From Winogradskyella echinorum (lineage in GTDB: Bacteria; Bacteroidota; Bacteroidia; Flavobacteriales; Flavobacteriaceae), in NCBI RefSeq assembly GCF_014297365.1, contig NZ_JACOQD010000002.1, positions 682,001 through 746,000 on the forward strand: DNA of 64,000 bases, written 5' to 3'. Numbering within the stretch: position 1 is the first letter of the stretch; each line of letters opens with the position of its first letter. Positions 1 to 9,296 of the stretch are shown here, in pieces. A program made the translations under genes and the position numbers. Below the pieces are notes generated by a model. That model ran no database searches and was not told where the DNA came from. It was given only the letters and a program-made list of their open reading frames with translations.

Positions 1-845
1 TTGCGCAATGAAGATGTATCTTTCTTCTTTGTTTTCGCTTTTACCTCTTTAGTTTTTGCTTTATCCTTGATTTGTCTTGAAGAACTTCTTGATCGTTTTT
101 TATCATCAGGTATTCTCCTTTCGCTGGATTTTGTGTTTTTATTAATAATCAGCATATTTGGTTCGGTACCTCCAGATTTTTTATCTGCTAAAGCTCTTAA
201 TCTTGCCACCTCAGTATCTAAATCACCTAAATAAATTTTATCATAAAGCACTATAGCTTCCGAGTAACGTTCTTGCTCTTCGTAGATCCAGGCCAATAAT
301 AATAACTCGTGTCGTGTAGATTTAACATTGTCTTTATTAGGATTTACTTCTAAGCTTTTATTTACATCAACCTCTGCCTCTTTTATGTTTCCTAAATAAA
401 ATTGTAATTGTGCTCTCATGTAATATGCCATAGCATTTGGCGACAATGCAACCATTTGATTATACCTCTCAAGCTCACTTTCTTTCGCGTTTTCTCTAGC
501 AATGAGTTTTTTACTAGTTCGTTCTCGATCTAGGTAGTTGTAATAGGTATCGCAACTATATATTAATTCATAATTCAAAGAGATAATCAATTCTTTTCGA
601 GCTAATTGGCCCTTATAAAATTTTTGATTGATATCTTCTTCTACAATTTCTGCATCAATTTGAGTTGCATATTTTGGTAGCGTCTCTCTAAAACAAGTTT
701 TATAGGCATTTTCTGTGAGATGACGTTTTAGACTTTCTTCTTCTATACAATTACATATATCAGATTTGAAAGCAGCTTTATATGATTGCCCATTAACCTT
801 ACAATGACATAAAATTGCTATAAAAATTGCTACTATTAATTTCAT
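1..845 (-). CDS. TPR-containing secreted protein (3' end beyond window)
   Basis: An uninterrupted minus-strand frame runs from an ATG at 845 to the window edge, so the C-terminus is missing. The first ~20 residues (MKLIVAIFIAILCHCKVNGQ) form a signal peptide. A Cys-rich stretch (CNCIEEE) and an acidic helical region follow. Around residues 130-200 there is TPR-like text (NAMAYYMRAQLQFYLGNIKE, then a second helix pair ending YSEAIVLYDKIY). The visible C-terminal part is very basic and Lys/Ser/Arg rich, suggesting a disordered tail. It starts 19 bases after the stop of the small secreted protein at 865-1296, so the two probably share a transcript. No specific function is recognised; TPRs suggest a protein-interaction role in the periplasm or at the envelope. 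Confidence 0.8.
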   Translation of the reverse strand, partial: MKLIVAIFIAILCHCKVNGQSYKAAFKSDICNCIEEESLKRHLTENAYKTCFRETLPKYATQIDAEIVEEDINQKFYKGQLARKELIISLNYELIYSCDTYYNYLDRERTSKKLIARENAKESELERYNQMVALSPNAMAYYMRAQLQFYLGNIKEAEVDVNKSLEVNPNKDNVKSTRHELLLLAWIYEEQERYSEAIVLYDKIYLGDLDTEVARLRALADKKSGGTEPNMLIINKNTKSSERRIPDDKKRSRSSSRQIKDKAKTKEVKAKTKKKDTSSLR

Positions 846-864
846 AATTACTCATTTAACACCA

Positions 865-1296
865 TTAATTATCATCTTCCTCTTCTTCAGTTCCCATGAA
901 ATAAGCTTTTACTGTAGTGCTGCAAAATTTCAATGCTTTTTTTGCTCTATTTAAGTTAAGCGTAGCTTTAGCCTGTTTCATAAATGAAGCATCACTAATG
1001 TCATCTACAATGTCTGGTACAACTTGCCATAGACTATCAATATTTTGCTCTGCACGCTCTACTAGTTCATCTTCAATTTCAGATGGCACATCTACGCCAG
1101 CTTTTACTAAACTATCGTATACAAAAACCTTGTGATACAAATCAAATGAATGATTAACAAACTGATCTACACTTGCTACCTTTGATGCTCGCTTTGGAGG
1201 CTTAATTCTTTTTTGAGACCAGCTAGAAGCAGGTATTAAAAAAAGAATTAAAATGACTACTACTGCTAGTTGATTAAGACTATTTTTTGTTTTCAT
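865..1296 (-). CDS. small secreted protein of unknown function
   Basis: About 143 residues if read from the ATG at 1296. An upstream in-frame ATG at 1344 would overlap the preceding lipoprotein gene and put 16 residues before the signal peptide, so the inner start is preferred. The N-terminus (MKTKNSLNQLAVVVILILFL then PASSWSQ) is a clear signal peptide. The mature part is helical and charged, and ends in an acidic tail (GTEEEEDDN). I recognise no domain. It lies between a lipoprotein gene (40 bases upstream) and the TPR gene (19 bases downstream), which points to a three-gene operon. Confidence 0.7.
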   Translation of the reverse strand: MKTKNSLNQLAVVVILILFLIPASSWSQKRIKPPKRASKVASVDQFVNHSFDLYHKVFVYDSLVKAGVDVPSEIEDELVERAEQNIDSLWQVVPDIVDDISDASFMKQAKATLNLNRAKKALKFCSTTVKAYFMGTEEEEDDN

Positions 1297-1336
1297 GAGG
1301 GAATTATTTTGTTGCTTATAAATATGATGACTACAG

Positions 1337-1864
1337 TTAATCATAGTTTATAGTTCCATTCATAGTTAAAATCGTTTCTGTATCTACATTTATAACTGTT
1401 GTATTACTAAATACAATTTCTTTAGCAATCTTATCTACACTAAATCCTGTACCACAATCTGTATTATCAGCAGCAGTTGTTGGTGGTGTAGAACATACGT
1501 AACTGTATTCTACTCCATCTTTTAATATGGTCATTGAAATAGCTTTATTAACCTCGGTATTAACAGTAAACTCTGCTGCCACAATGACAAAGGCATTTGA
1601 AAAATCTGTTGGCACCAATTCATCATTTTCTATTGTGGTATTTTCATCTAATAAAACAACAGAATCTGAAGTACCTGTAGTATTAAAAGCATCTTCACTA
1701 ATATTACCAACAACTAAAGTGCTACCAACACTTGAAGTGTCTGGACCTGATAATTGGATGGTTCCATATACTTCACCATCAGAATTTGAATCATCATTAC
1801 TTGAGCAACTCATTATTGATAATACAAGTAAAGCGATTGTGAAGAGTTTTAATTTAGTTTTCAT
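1337..1864 (-). CDS. acidic lipoprotein of unknown function
   Basis: 175 residues. The lipobox LSIMSC places the lipidated Cys at residue 20. It is followed by SSNDDSNSD, a Ser/Asp-rich stretch like the Bacteroidota lipoprotein export signal, so the protein may be displayed on the outer surface (inference). The mature part is rich in Thr, Ser, Val and Asn and looks all-beta. Two Cys (in YVCSTPP and NTDCGTG) could form a disulphide. No known domain is recognised. It is probably the first gene of a minus-strand group with the secreted protein and the TPR protein downstream. Confidence 0.75.
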   Translation of the reverse strand: MKTKLKLFTIALLVLSIMSCSSNDDSNSDGEVYGTIQLSGPDTSSVGSTLVVGNISEDAFNTTGTSDSVVLLDENTTIENDELVPTDFSNAFVIVAAEFTVNTEVNKAISMTILKDGVEYSYVCSTPPTTAADNTDCGTGFSVDKIAKEIVFSNTTVINVDTETILTMNGTINYD

Positions 1865-2028
1865 AACGTTGGTTTATTTCGATTAATGTTATATAAAACA
1901 ACAACATATTTATAGGAATTACCATAGCAAACTTATTATCGTTGACTTTAAATGTATTAACGTTGTTTTTGTAGCTCATTTTTGACAATTTATCGCTATT
2001 TTTAACCAGCTATTAATTGATTATCTAA

Positions 2029-3810
2029 ATGAAAAAATCCCTAATTATCATCTTTTTTATGACCTCCATGTTTTGTTTTTCTCAAAACAAAATGTTAGAC
2101 TCATTAGAAAATGTTATCACTAACTATAAAATAGAAGACACTAACTACGTCAACTTAAGAATTAAGTATGTTGCCAGGAAAATGTTCTTAACACCTTCTG
2201 ATACAACATGGACATCATATGTTAAAAAGACATTAAACATATCTAAAAAGTTAAATTACCCTAAAGGCATTGCCATTTCATATAATAATTTAGGTATCAT
2301 AAATCATTACTTTCTATCTGATCCATTAGAAGGTTTAGAGTTTTACCAAAAGAGTTATGATATCTTTGAAAAAGAACCTAAGTTTCAAAAATATGCGGTT
2401 AGCGTACTTACAAATATTGGTCTTATAAATTTAGAACAACAAGAATTTGATAAAGCCTTAAAAAGTTTTAAAACTCTGTTGCATAATCCAGAGAACACCA
2501 GCAAATACAATGCAGAATTTTACATTGGAAATGTTTTTGGAGATCAAAAAAAATTAGACTCTTCTATTTATTATTACAAAAGAGCACTTGCTGGAGCAGA
2601 GAGAGACAAACATATATTATATATAGCCAATATAAAAACTAATTTGGGTTTGGTACAAGCAGACGCAGGCCTATTAGAAGAAGGTCTAGCAACCATAAAT
2701 GAAAGTTTAGATTTAATAGAAAAACATAATATTGAAAGTTTACGTGTAACAGCTTATACCAATGCGGCTGAAGTCTATTTAAAAAACAACGATATAGAGA
2801 AAGCAGAATATTACGCAACCAACAGCCTAAAACTAAATGAAGCTTTAAATAGTCTTACTACAGAAAATAGCGCTCTGGCAACATTAGCAAATGTCTATGC
2901 CCAAAAAGGGGATTATAAAAATGCACTTATTACGTATAAAAAACATATTACTTTAAGAGATAGCCTTATAAATTCTGATCGTAAGCTTGAGATTTCACGT
3001 AAAGAAATTCAGTATCAGGCAGATAAAGATCGAGCAATTTCTGAAATTGAAATAGAACGCCAAAAGTCTATAAAAAATGCATCTATTATTGGTGGTTCTG
3101 GGCTTGTGTTGGCTACTCTAATTGGTTTTATACTCTATAGACGTAAACAAGAAGCTGTTTCTAAATCTAAAGAAGCTGAATTTAATGCAAAGGTTTCTGA
3201 TACAGAATTGAAAGCCTTACGCTCACAAATGAATCCGCATTTTATTTTTAACTCTTTGAATTCTATTGGAGATTATATTTTAAAAAACGACACCCAATCT
3301 GCCAGTGATTACTTGAGTAAGTTTGCTAAACTTATGCGGCTAACCTTAGAAAATTCTGAAAAAAAAGAAATTCTTCTCAGTGAAGATCTCGTGCTTTTAA
3401 AAACCTATATGGATATTGAACGTAAGCGTTTTAATAATAAATTTAACTACACTATTGAAATAGACGAAACGTTAGATCCCGAGGACATTTTAGTGCCACC
3501 AATGATTCTTCAACCCTTTATAGAAAATAGCATTATTCACGGTTTAGCTCAAAAAGAAGAACTTGGAAATATTACAATTTCATTTAAAGCGAAAGATAAT
3601 ATGTTAATCTGCAGTGTAGACGACAATGGCATTGGTCGAGCAAATACTCACAAAGAAAATTCTGATAAAAAATCAATGGGAATGGCAATTACCAAAAGTA
3701 GAATAGAAATTATTAACAAGGTAAAGAATACTAAAGGAGATATAAAGATTATTGATAAAACTAAAGGCACAAGAATAGAAGTTTCACTCCCAATGCAATT
3801 AGCTTATTAA
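2029..3810 (+). CDS. TPR-domain LytS-type sensor histidine kinase
   Basis: 593 residues. A signal peptide (to about residue 18, SMFCFSQ) is followed by about 300 residues of TPR repeats that should lie in the periplasm. A transmembrane helix (about 350-370, ASIIGGSGLVLATLIGFIL) leads to a cytoplasmic His_kinase (LytS/YehU-type) domain. The phospho-acceptor motif SQMNPHFIFNSLNS puts the His at residue 404. The N-box is FIENSIIHG near residue 500, with a DDNGIG G-box after it. The stop codon overlaps the start of the LytTR regulator by one base (TAATG), so the two are co-translated and form a two-component pair. The family senses envelope or cell-surface cues; the signal here is unknown. Confidence 0.92.
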   Translation: MKKSLIIIFFMTSMFCFSQNKMLDSLENVITNYKIEDTNYVNLRIKYVARKMFLTPSDTTWTSYVKKTLNISKKLNYPKGIAISYNNLGIINHYFLSDPLEGLEFYQKSYDIFEKEPKFQKYAVSVLTNIGLINLEQQEFDKALKSFKTLLHNPENTSKYNAEFYIGNVFGDQKKLDSSIYYYKRALAGAERDKHILYIANIKTNLGLVQADAGLLEEGLATINESLDLIEKHNIESLRVTAYTNAAEVYLKNNDIEKAEYYATNSLKLNEALNSLTTENSALATLANVYAQKGDYKNALITYKKHITLRDSLINSDRKLEISRKEIQYQADKDRAISEIEIERQKSIKNASIIGGSGLVLATLIGFILYRRKQEAVSKSKEAEFNAKVSDTELKALRSQMNPHFIFNSLNSIGDYILKNDTQSASDYLSKFAKLMRLTLENSEKKEILLSEDLVLLKTYMDIERKRFNNKFNYTIEIDETLDPEDILVPPMILQPFIENSIIHGLAQKEELGNITISFKAKDNMLICSVDDNGIGRANTHKENSDKKSMGMAITKSRIEIINKVKNTKGDIKIIDKTKGTRIEVSLPMQLAY

Positions 3811-4550
3811 TGAGTATGATTAATACAATTATTATAGATGATGAAAAACATTGCTCTGATCGTATATTAAACCTTATTGAGCAACATCCATATACTTTTA
3901 ATGTACTTGCTGTAATTGACACTGTAGAAGAAGCGCTAAAGACTGTACCAAAATTACAACCAGATTTAGTGTTCTTAGATATTAAAATTCATGATAAAAC
4001 AGGGTTTGATTTTTTGCAAGATATAAATGAGGTGAATTTTAAAGTTATATTCACCACAGCTTTTGACAACTATGCCATTAAAGCCTTTAAGTATAGTGCG
4101 TTCGATTATCTATTAAAACCTATAGATAGTGATGATTTTAGTGATGCTGTAAGTCGTTTAAAAGCAGATATAAATCAACATAATATTGAAAATCAGATTC
4201 AGAATTTATTAAAAAACCTAAACCCGAATCAGAATAAAATAATTACTATTCCGTCGTTGACAGGTTTTGAAACTTTAAAGGTTGAAGATATTATTCATTT
4301 AGAAGCAGATACGAGTTACACCCACATACACACAAACGAAGGTAAATTCATGGTTTCTAAACCTATTAAGTTTTATGAAGATTTATTGGATGAAAATTCA
4401 TTTTTTAAAACACACAAATCGCATTTAATTAACATGAATCATGTTAAGAAATATTTTAAGGGCAAGCAAAGTTATGTCGTAATGTCTAATGATGCTAAAG
4501 TGCCTATTTCTGTAAGACGAAAGGATAAGTTTTTAAAGCGGTTTATGTAA
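3810..4550 (+). CDS. LytTR-family response regulator
   Basis: 246 residues. The N-terminal receiver domain has acidic residues D10/D11, phospho-acceptor D57 (in VFLDIKI) and K103 (in LLKPID). The C-terminal LytTR DNA-binding domain covers about 145-246 (motifs HLEADTSYT, FKTHKSHLINM and VPISVRRKDKF). The gene overlaps the kinase gene by one base, so they act as a cognate pair. LytTR regulators bind direct repeats upstream of target promoters. No target is certain here, although the convergent FG-GAP surface protein is the nearest accessory gene. An ATG two codons downstream is an equally good start. Confidence 0.92.
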   Translation: MSMINTIIIDDEKHCSDRILNLIEQHPYTFNVLAVIDTVEEALKTVPKLQPDLVFLDIKIHDKTGFDFLQDINEVNFKVIFTTAFDNYAIKAFKYSAFDYLLKPIDSDDFSDAVSRLKADINQHNIENQIQNLLKNLNPNQNKIITIPSLTGFETLKVEDIIHLEADTSYTHIHTNEGKFMVSKPIKFYEDLLDENSFFKTHKSHLINMNHVKKYFKGKQSYVVMSNDAKVPISVRRKDKFLKRFM

Positions 4551-4721
4551 TCAATTACTTATTTAGGTAAGTACTGTACCTATAATAGAAGCTTAATAAC
4601 TAAACTTCATCAGCCTTTATATTTTATTCAATTAGTTTTATAAAATACGCTTCTTGTATTTCTTTATTAAGTAGACTTTGTGAAATTTGATTTACAGAGA
4701 TAAAATCTAAGAAAATAACAT

Positions 4722-7175
4722 CTATTGCTTTACTATCTTGAATGTTGCTTTTTTATTTTCTGACAATAGCTCTAATAAATATATTCCACTTTGCAATTTG
4801 TCAAGATTTATTTCTCTTAAGTTCTCATTTTTAAAATAGATTCTTTTACCTGTTAAATCATAAACATTAATTTGAGAGATAAGAATATCATTTTTTAAGT
4901 CTATATTAATTTTGTTGAAAAAGGGATTAGGATAAATATTAGCGTAGCCTAATGTATTTAAATTGTCAAAACTGAGTGTTGTTAAATTTTTGAACAATCG
5001 TATTGAACTTATCGTTTGCGAACCTGTAATTATATCTCCATCTCCATCATTATCAACATCAGCAATTGCTACCAATCCAGAAAAATTAAGATTTAAATCA
5101 ATATCATGTTGTATGCTAAAATCGCCAATACCATCGATATTCTCAATCCAAGATAGTTTACCATAGCCTCTTAGAACTATATCCAAATCGTTATCCAAGT
5201 CAATATCTGCAACAGAAATTGGTTTAAATCCACCAGAAGAAGATGAGACAATAAAATTTCCACTACTATAATTACCATTACCATCTAAATTTTCGTACCA
5301 AATTACTGCTCCAAAATCTTCATAGGAAATTATAACATCCATGTCACCATCTGAGTCAATATCTGCGTTAAGAAATTTATTGTATAAATAGAAACCCTCA
5401 TAAGGTATAATTGTATTTAAAGAGGTAAACTGACCCAATCCATCTATGTTTTCAAACCAAAACAAACCTCCATAAGTAGCTGAAACTAGCATAATGTCTA
5501 AATCATTGTCAGTGTCCACATCAACAAATTTTACCTCATAAGGAGAATTAATTTGGTCAGTGATAAGAATGGGAGTTTCAAAATTCAATATATCACCTGA
5601 GTTTATTATCAAATGAACAGTGTCATAACTTTCAGAAGAAATTACTAGGTCCAAATCACCATCTCCATCAATATCTCCGGCAGTAACATTATTTGCCCCA
5701 AGCAATTGATTAATTTCAATTTCTGAACCAAAATTTCCTTGACCATCCAAGTTTTCGTATAAAGAAATTGTATTTGGGCTAGAAGATATTGTAACAACAT
5801 CCATATCTCCATCATTATCTATATCTGCATATAATGAAGAATTAATAATGCGGTCTTTATTAGTTATTATTATTTGGTTACCAAATAATCCTTGACCATC
5901 TAAATTTTCAAACCACGAAAGTTCACCATCATAAAAAGAAGATGTGGCAACATCTAAATCCCCATCATTATCCATATCTATAGACTGCAAATTGTTCAAT
6001 ACATTAGTATCCGCCATTGGTAATTTTGAATAATTAAATTGATCCTCTATTTCGTTAAAACTGTACCATGTAAGCTTACCATAATATTGACTGGAAGTTA
6101 ATACATCGTTTTTTCCATCGTTATCTAGATCTGCTACGAAGACAGACTCAGGTGAAGTTATATTATCTCTCATAATATAAGCTTCCACAAAATCTCCTTC
6201 TCCATTATTGTCATAATAAACTGCCTTTCCTAAACCATCAGGCTCTGCAGATACTATATCAATATCTCCGTCACCGTTAATGTCTTCACAAGATATAGAT
6301 GTAGGACCGCCAGCAGAGAAAGTAATGATATGATTTGCTCCGTAATTACCTAAACCATCAATATTTTCGTGCCATATAATTATATCTGAAATCCTAGAAC
6401 ATGAAACAACATCCATATCTCCATCACCATCCATATCAGCAGCACTAACATCGCTAATATTGGAGCCATACTGACTAATTAATTGCTGCCCACCAAAACT
6501 TCCTAGTCCATCTAAGTTTTTATACCATGTAACTTTACTATCATTACTAGATGCTGATATAACATCTAAATACCCATCACCATCGAGATCATCTATATCC
6601 AATGCTGTTCCTAAACTAATATTATCATTTATAAAGTTTTGAGACCCAAATGAGCCAAATCCATCCGTATTCTCATACCAAACGACTTTATCATATAATA
6701 TTGCGACAATATCACTATCTCCATCACCATCTATATCTGCAGAACCAACATCGTTTAGTACATTAAGATTTACGTCTATTAAATGCTTTTGAATTGATTC
6801 ACCAATTCCATCTACATTTTCAAACCATATTAGCTCACCTGTATTAACATCAGCTGCAACTATATCATTATCTCCATCACCATCTATATCTGTTCCAAAA
6901 ATGGATACAATACCATCTACTTCTATTGATAAATTTTTTATATGTGAGAAATTCCCTTGACCATCAAGGTTTTCCTGCCAAACAATTTTTTTATAATAAT
7001 TACAAGATGACACCACATCCAAATCTCCATCATTATCCATGTCAATAGCTGTAGCTGTTTTTGCATATAATATAGACTGGCTCCCATCAAGTATTACATT
7101 TTGCTCAAAGTTTACTTGACCAAAACAAAAAGAGGAAAAAAATATTATATATACGAGTAATACTATACGATTCAT
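4722..7175 (-). CDS. FG-GAP/VCBS repeat protein with T9SS C-terminal sorting domain
   Basis: 817 residues. A signal peptide (MNRIVLLVYIIFFSSFCFGQ) is followed by about 14 copies of a calcium-binding type repeat, D-[ILMV]-D-x-D-G/N-D-x-D-[IV]-[IV], each paired with a WYEN-LDGxGxF strand. This pattern is typical of FG-GAP/VCBS beta-propellers. The last ~75 residues (YPNPFFNKINI, then VYDLTGKRI, then GIYLLEL) form a type A T9SS sorting domain, so the protein should be exported and anchored at the cell surface. It probably has an adhesin or scaffold role. The Asp loops should bind calcium. No enzymatic domain is visible. Confidence 0.9.
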   Translation of the reverse strand: MNRIVLLVYIIFFSSFCFGQVNFEQNVILDGSQSILYAKTATAIDMDNDGDLDVVSSCNYYKKIVWQENLDGQGNFSHIKNLSIEVDGIVSIFGTDIDGDGDNDIVAADVNTGELIWFENVDGIGESIQKHLIDVNLNVLNDVGSADIDGDGDSDIVAILYDKVVWYENTDGFGSFGSQNFINDNISLGTALDIDDLDGDGYLDVISASSNDSKVTWYKNLDGLGSFGGQQLISQYGSNISDVSAADMDGDGDMDVVSCSRISDIIIWHENIDGLGNYGANHIITFSAGGPTSISCEDINGDGDIDIVSAEPDGLGKAVYYDNNGEGDFVEAYIMRDNITSPESVFVADLDNDGKNDVLTSSQYYGKLTWYSFNEIEDQFNYSKLPMADTNVLNNLQSIDMDNDGDLDVATSSFYDGELSWFENLDGQGLFGNQIIITNKDRIINSSLYADIDNDGDMDVVTISSSPNTISLYENLDGQGNFGSEIEINQLLGANNVTAGDIDGDGDLDLVISSESYDTVHLIINSGDILNFETPILITDQINSPYEVKFVDVDTDNDLDIMLVSATYGGLFWFENIDGLGQFTSLNTIIPYEGFYLYNKFLNADIDSDGDMDVIISYEDFGAVIWYENLDGNGNYSSGNFIVSSSSGGFKPISVADIDLDNDLDIVLRGYGKLSWIENIDGIGDFSIQHDIDLNLNFSGLVAIADVDNDGDGDIITGSQTISSIRLFKNLTTLSFDNLNTLGYANIYPNPFFNKINIDLKNDILISQINVYDLTGKRIYFKNENLREINLDKLQSGIYLLELLSENKKATFKIVKQ

Positions 7176-7264
7176 AAAACTAAATTGATAATATATTTTA
7201 TAAAAGTAATATTTAACTTTATAATGAGAATAATTGAAAACTAAAAATTAATCCAATAACGACA

Positions 7265-8227
7265 TTATGTGATCTCCTTCTTAGCACCTGGATACTTCTT
7301 TAAGAACTGAAGTGAAGCATTTAACTCATACCCTAAAAGCAATATATTAGAGTTTAGCCATAGGTATAAAAGTAAAATTAATAGTGCTCCAATAGAGCCG
7401 TACAATTCATTGTACTTAGAAAAATTATCTATATAAATTCCGAATAAATAAGACGTTAAAATAATAAGTAACGTGGTTAATAGTGCACCTAATGAAAAGA
7501 AACGTGTGTTGCGACCTTCTTTAGTTCCAAAATAATATAAAGTTGCAGTAGCAAGATATACCATTATTACAAAAAACATATATTTAGCAAATATAATCCA
7601 ACCTATTCCTTTTTCTGCTAAGGCTTCTCCACTCCAGCTTTCGTAAAGTGGGCTAAGTATATATATCTGAAAATATCCAAATACAGCAACAGTTAACAAC
7701 ACAAGGATAGCTAAGATTAAAGCAATACCTAAGGCATATAAATATTGTTTAAAAACATTTCGTGTTAATTGCCGATGATAAGACGTTTCAAAACCTGAAA
7801 ACACCGCATTAACACCATTTGCCATTAATAACATTGACAATAAAAATACAGATGAAATTAAACCACCACTCGTATTACTACTCATATCCTGAAAGATACT
7901 ATCAATCAAAAATTCTGAAGTTTGAGGTGGTAACATGGAATTTATAAAATCTAAAAATCTAGATTGAAACCCTTCAATTACATTCTCAATATATGGTATA
8001 ACAATAATAACAAATAACAAAAAAGGAAAAATGGCTGTGAAGAAACTAAAGGCAATAGCACTTGCTCGTGTAGTTAATGCACCTTTTACAATGCCTATTA
8101 CATAAAGTTCTAATAAATCATAAATAGATAAACCCTCAAATCCAGGTAACCTAATTTGTTTAAAAAAACGCATAACAAGGTTTAATACCGGAATTTTATC
8201 AACTCTATCTTCTATGTTTTTAGACAT
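7265..8227 (-). CDS. YihY/BrkB family inner-membrane protein
   Basis: 320 residues with about six hydrophobic helices. It shows the family signature near the first helix (LTTRASAIAFSFFTAIFPFL) and the later FGIYIDNFSKYNELYGSIGA region, where a conserved YGSIG loop precedes the last helix. The family (YihY, formerly called ribonuclease BN/BrkB) is an inner-membrane protein of unclear transport function. It starts 26 bases after the nadC stop, so the two are likely co-transcribed. The length matches the family. Confidence 0.9.
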   Translation of the reverse strand: MSKNIEDRVDKIPVLNLVMRFFKQIRLPGFEGLSIYDLLELYVIGIVKGALTTRASAIAFSFFTAIFPFLLFVIIVIPYIENVIEGFQSRFLDFINSMLPPQTSEFLIDSIFQDMSSNTSGGLISSVFLLSMLLMANGVNAVFSGFETSYHRQLTRNVFKQYLYALGIALILAILVLLTVAVFGYFQIYILSPLYESWSGEALAEKGIGWIIFAKYMFFVIMVYLATATLYYFGTKEGRNTRFFSLGALLTTLLIILTSYLFGIYIDNFSKYNELYGSIGALLILLLYLWLNSNILLLGYELNASLQFLKKYPGAKKEIT

Positions 8228-8253
8228 GCTAGATTACTAGATTCTTAGATTTT

Positions 8254-9111
8254 TCAGACCGCTTTTAAGCTCAGATCCATATTGTAAACCGAATGTGTTA
8301 AAGCTCCAGAAGAAATGTAGTCTACACCACACTCAGCATAATTTCTTACTGTTTTCTCATTTATTCCTCCAGAAGATTCAGTTAAACATTGGTCACCAAT
8401 AAGTTTTACAGCCTTACGGGTATCTTCATAATTAAAATTATCTATAAGTATTCTGTAAACTCCACCACAATCTAAGATTTCTTTAATTTCTTCGAGATTT
8501 CTGGCTTCAACAATAATTTTTAAGTCGCGATTTGTATCCTTCAAATATTGCTTTGTTAAATTAATTGCTTTAGATACTCCATCTGCAAAATCAATATGAT
8601 TATCCTTTAACATTATCATATCATACAAGGCAAACCTATGATTTTCTCCACCACCAATTTTAACGGCCCATTTTTCTAAAGCTCTAATTCCTGGTGTGGT
8701 TTTTCGTGTATCGAGAATTTTTGTTCCTGTACCTTCTAATAAATCAACAAACTGTCTGGTTTTAGTTGCAATAGCACTCATACGTTGCATAGCATTGAGC
8801 ACCAAGCGTTCTGCCTTCAGAATCGATTGTGAAGCCCCTTCTACATAAAAAGCAATATCACCATATTTTACTTTGCTTCCATCTTCGATTAAAGTTTCCA
8901 CTTTCATATCTTTATCAACGTAAGCAAACACTTGTTTTGCAAATTCTATTCCTGCAATAATCCCTTTATCCTTAACTAATAACTTAGCTTTTCCTTGTGC
9001 AGAAGCAGGTATGCAAGCTAAGGAACTATGATCGCCATCTCCTACATCTTCTCTAATGGCATTTGCTATAATTCCTGCTATCTCTTTATCGAATTGTTCT
9101 TTTGAAATCAT
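8254..9111 (-). CDS. nadC: nicotinate-nucleotide pyrophosphorylase (carboxylating)
   Basis: 285 residues, normal length for NadC/QPRTase. It converts quinolinate and PRPP to nicotinate mononucleotide, CO2 and PPi in de novo NAD synthesis. Diagnostic blocks are LVLNAMQRMSAIAT, ILDTRKTTPGIR, KIGGGENHR, LKDNHI, IIVEARNLEE and the C-terminal SSGALTHS loop. The DTRKTTPG and GGG-NHR segments bind the phosphoribosyl and carboxylate groups. No nadA or nadB is in the window. It is likely the first gene of a pair with the YihY-type membrane protein downstream. Confidence 0.96.
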   Translation of the reverse strand: MISKEQFDKEIAGIIANAIREDVGDGDHSSLACIPASAQGKAKLLVKDKGIIAGIEFAKQVFAYVDKDMKVETLIEDGSKVKYGDIAFYVEGASQSILKAERLVLNAMQRMSAIATKTRQFVDLLEGTGTKILDTRKTTPGIRALEKWAVKIGGGENHRFALYDMIMLKDNHIDFADGVSKAINLTKQYLKDTNRDLKIIVEARNLEEIKEILDCGGVYRILIDNFNYEDTRKAVKLIGDQCLTESSGGINEKTVRNYAECGVDYISSGALTHSVYNMDLSLKAV

Positions 9112-9201
9112 ATGTAAACTTATTTAGTGTAAAAATAGGAAATTGATTTACGTTTTGCGATTTTGGAATTACAAAATATAAATAAAGCCTACTATATGTT
9201 G

Positions 9202-9209
9202 TAACTTTG
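9202..9209 (+). promoter_or_regulatory. candidate -7 box for rlmH
   Basis: TAACTTTG matches the Bacteroidota -7 consensus TAnnTTTG exactly. No TTG sits at the usual ~19-base spacing, so support is partial. If it is used, transcription would start near 9215 and the 9227-9293 inverted repeat would form most of the rlmH leader. Confidence 0.4.
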
Positions 9210-9226
9210 AAAAATTGGCAGCAAAG

Positions 9227-9293
9227 TTCTGTCCTCTCGAGCGTAGTCGAGAGATAATTTAATGAGGTCTCGACTACGCTCGACCAGACAGAA
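9227..9293. repeat. 26-bp inverted repeat in the rlmH leader
   Basis: The left arm (9227-9252) and right arm (9268-9293) are reverse complements except for two adjacent positions, with a 15-base spacer. The left arm also contains its own perfect 7-bp hairpin (CTCTCGA at 9234-9240 with TCGAGAG at 9247-9253). The TCGACTACGCTCGA core resembles intergenic repeats I know from other flavobacterial genomes, so it may be a dispersed REP/MITE-like element. It ends three bases before the rlmH start codon. Confidence 0.85.
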
Positions 9294-9296
9294 GAT

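Noticed and set aside
1527..1886. 119-codon plus-strand frame opposite the first lipoprotein
   Set aside because: It is an antisense shadow of a gene with a clear lipobox and has no domain features of its own.
4560..4585. Small inverted repeat TAGGTA/TACCTA after the LytTR gene as terminator
   Set aside because: The stem is six base pairs and no T-run follows.
4624..4740. Minus-strand frame after the FG-GAP stop, reading AIDVIFLDFISVNQ and ending at 4624
   Set aside because: It resembles a receiver-domain scrap, but it is short, overlaps the end of the FG-GAP gene in another frame and has no start; 38 open codons are likely by chance in such DNA.
5513..5519. Single TGTCCAC inside the FG-GAP gene
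   Set aside because: No second copy 11 bases away and it encodes a conserved repeat residue; taken as chance.
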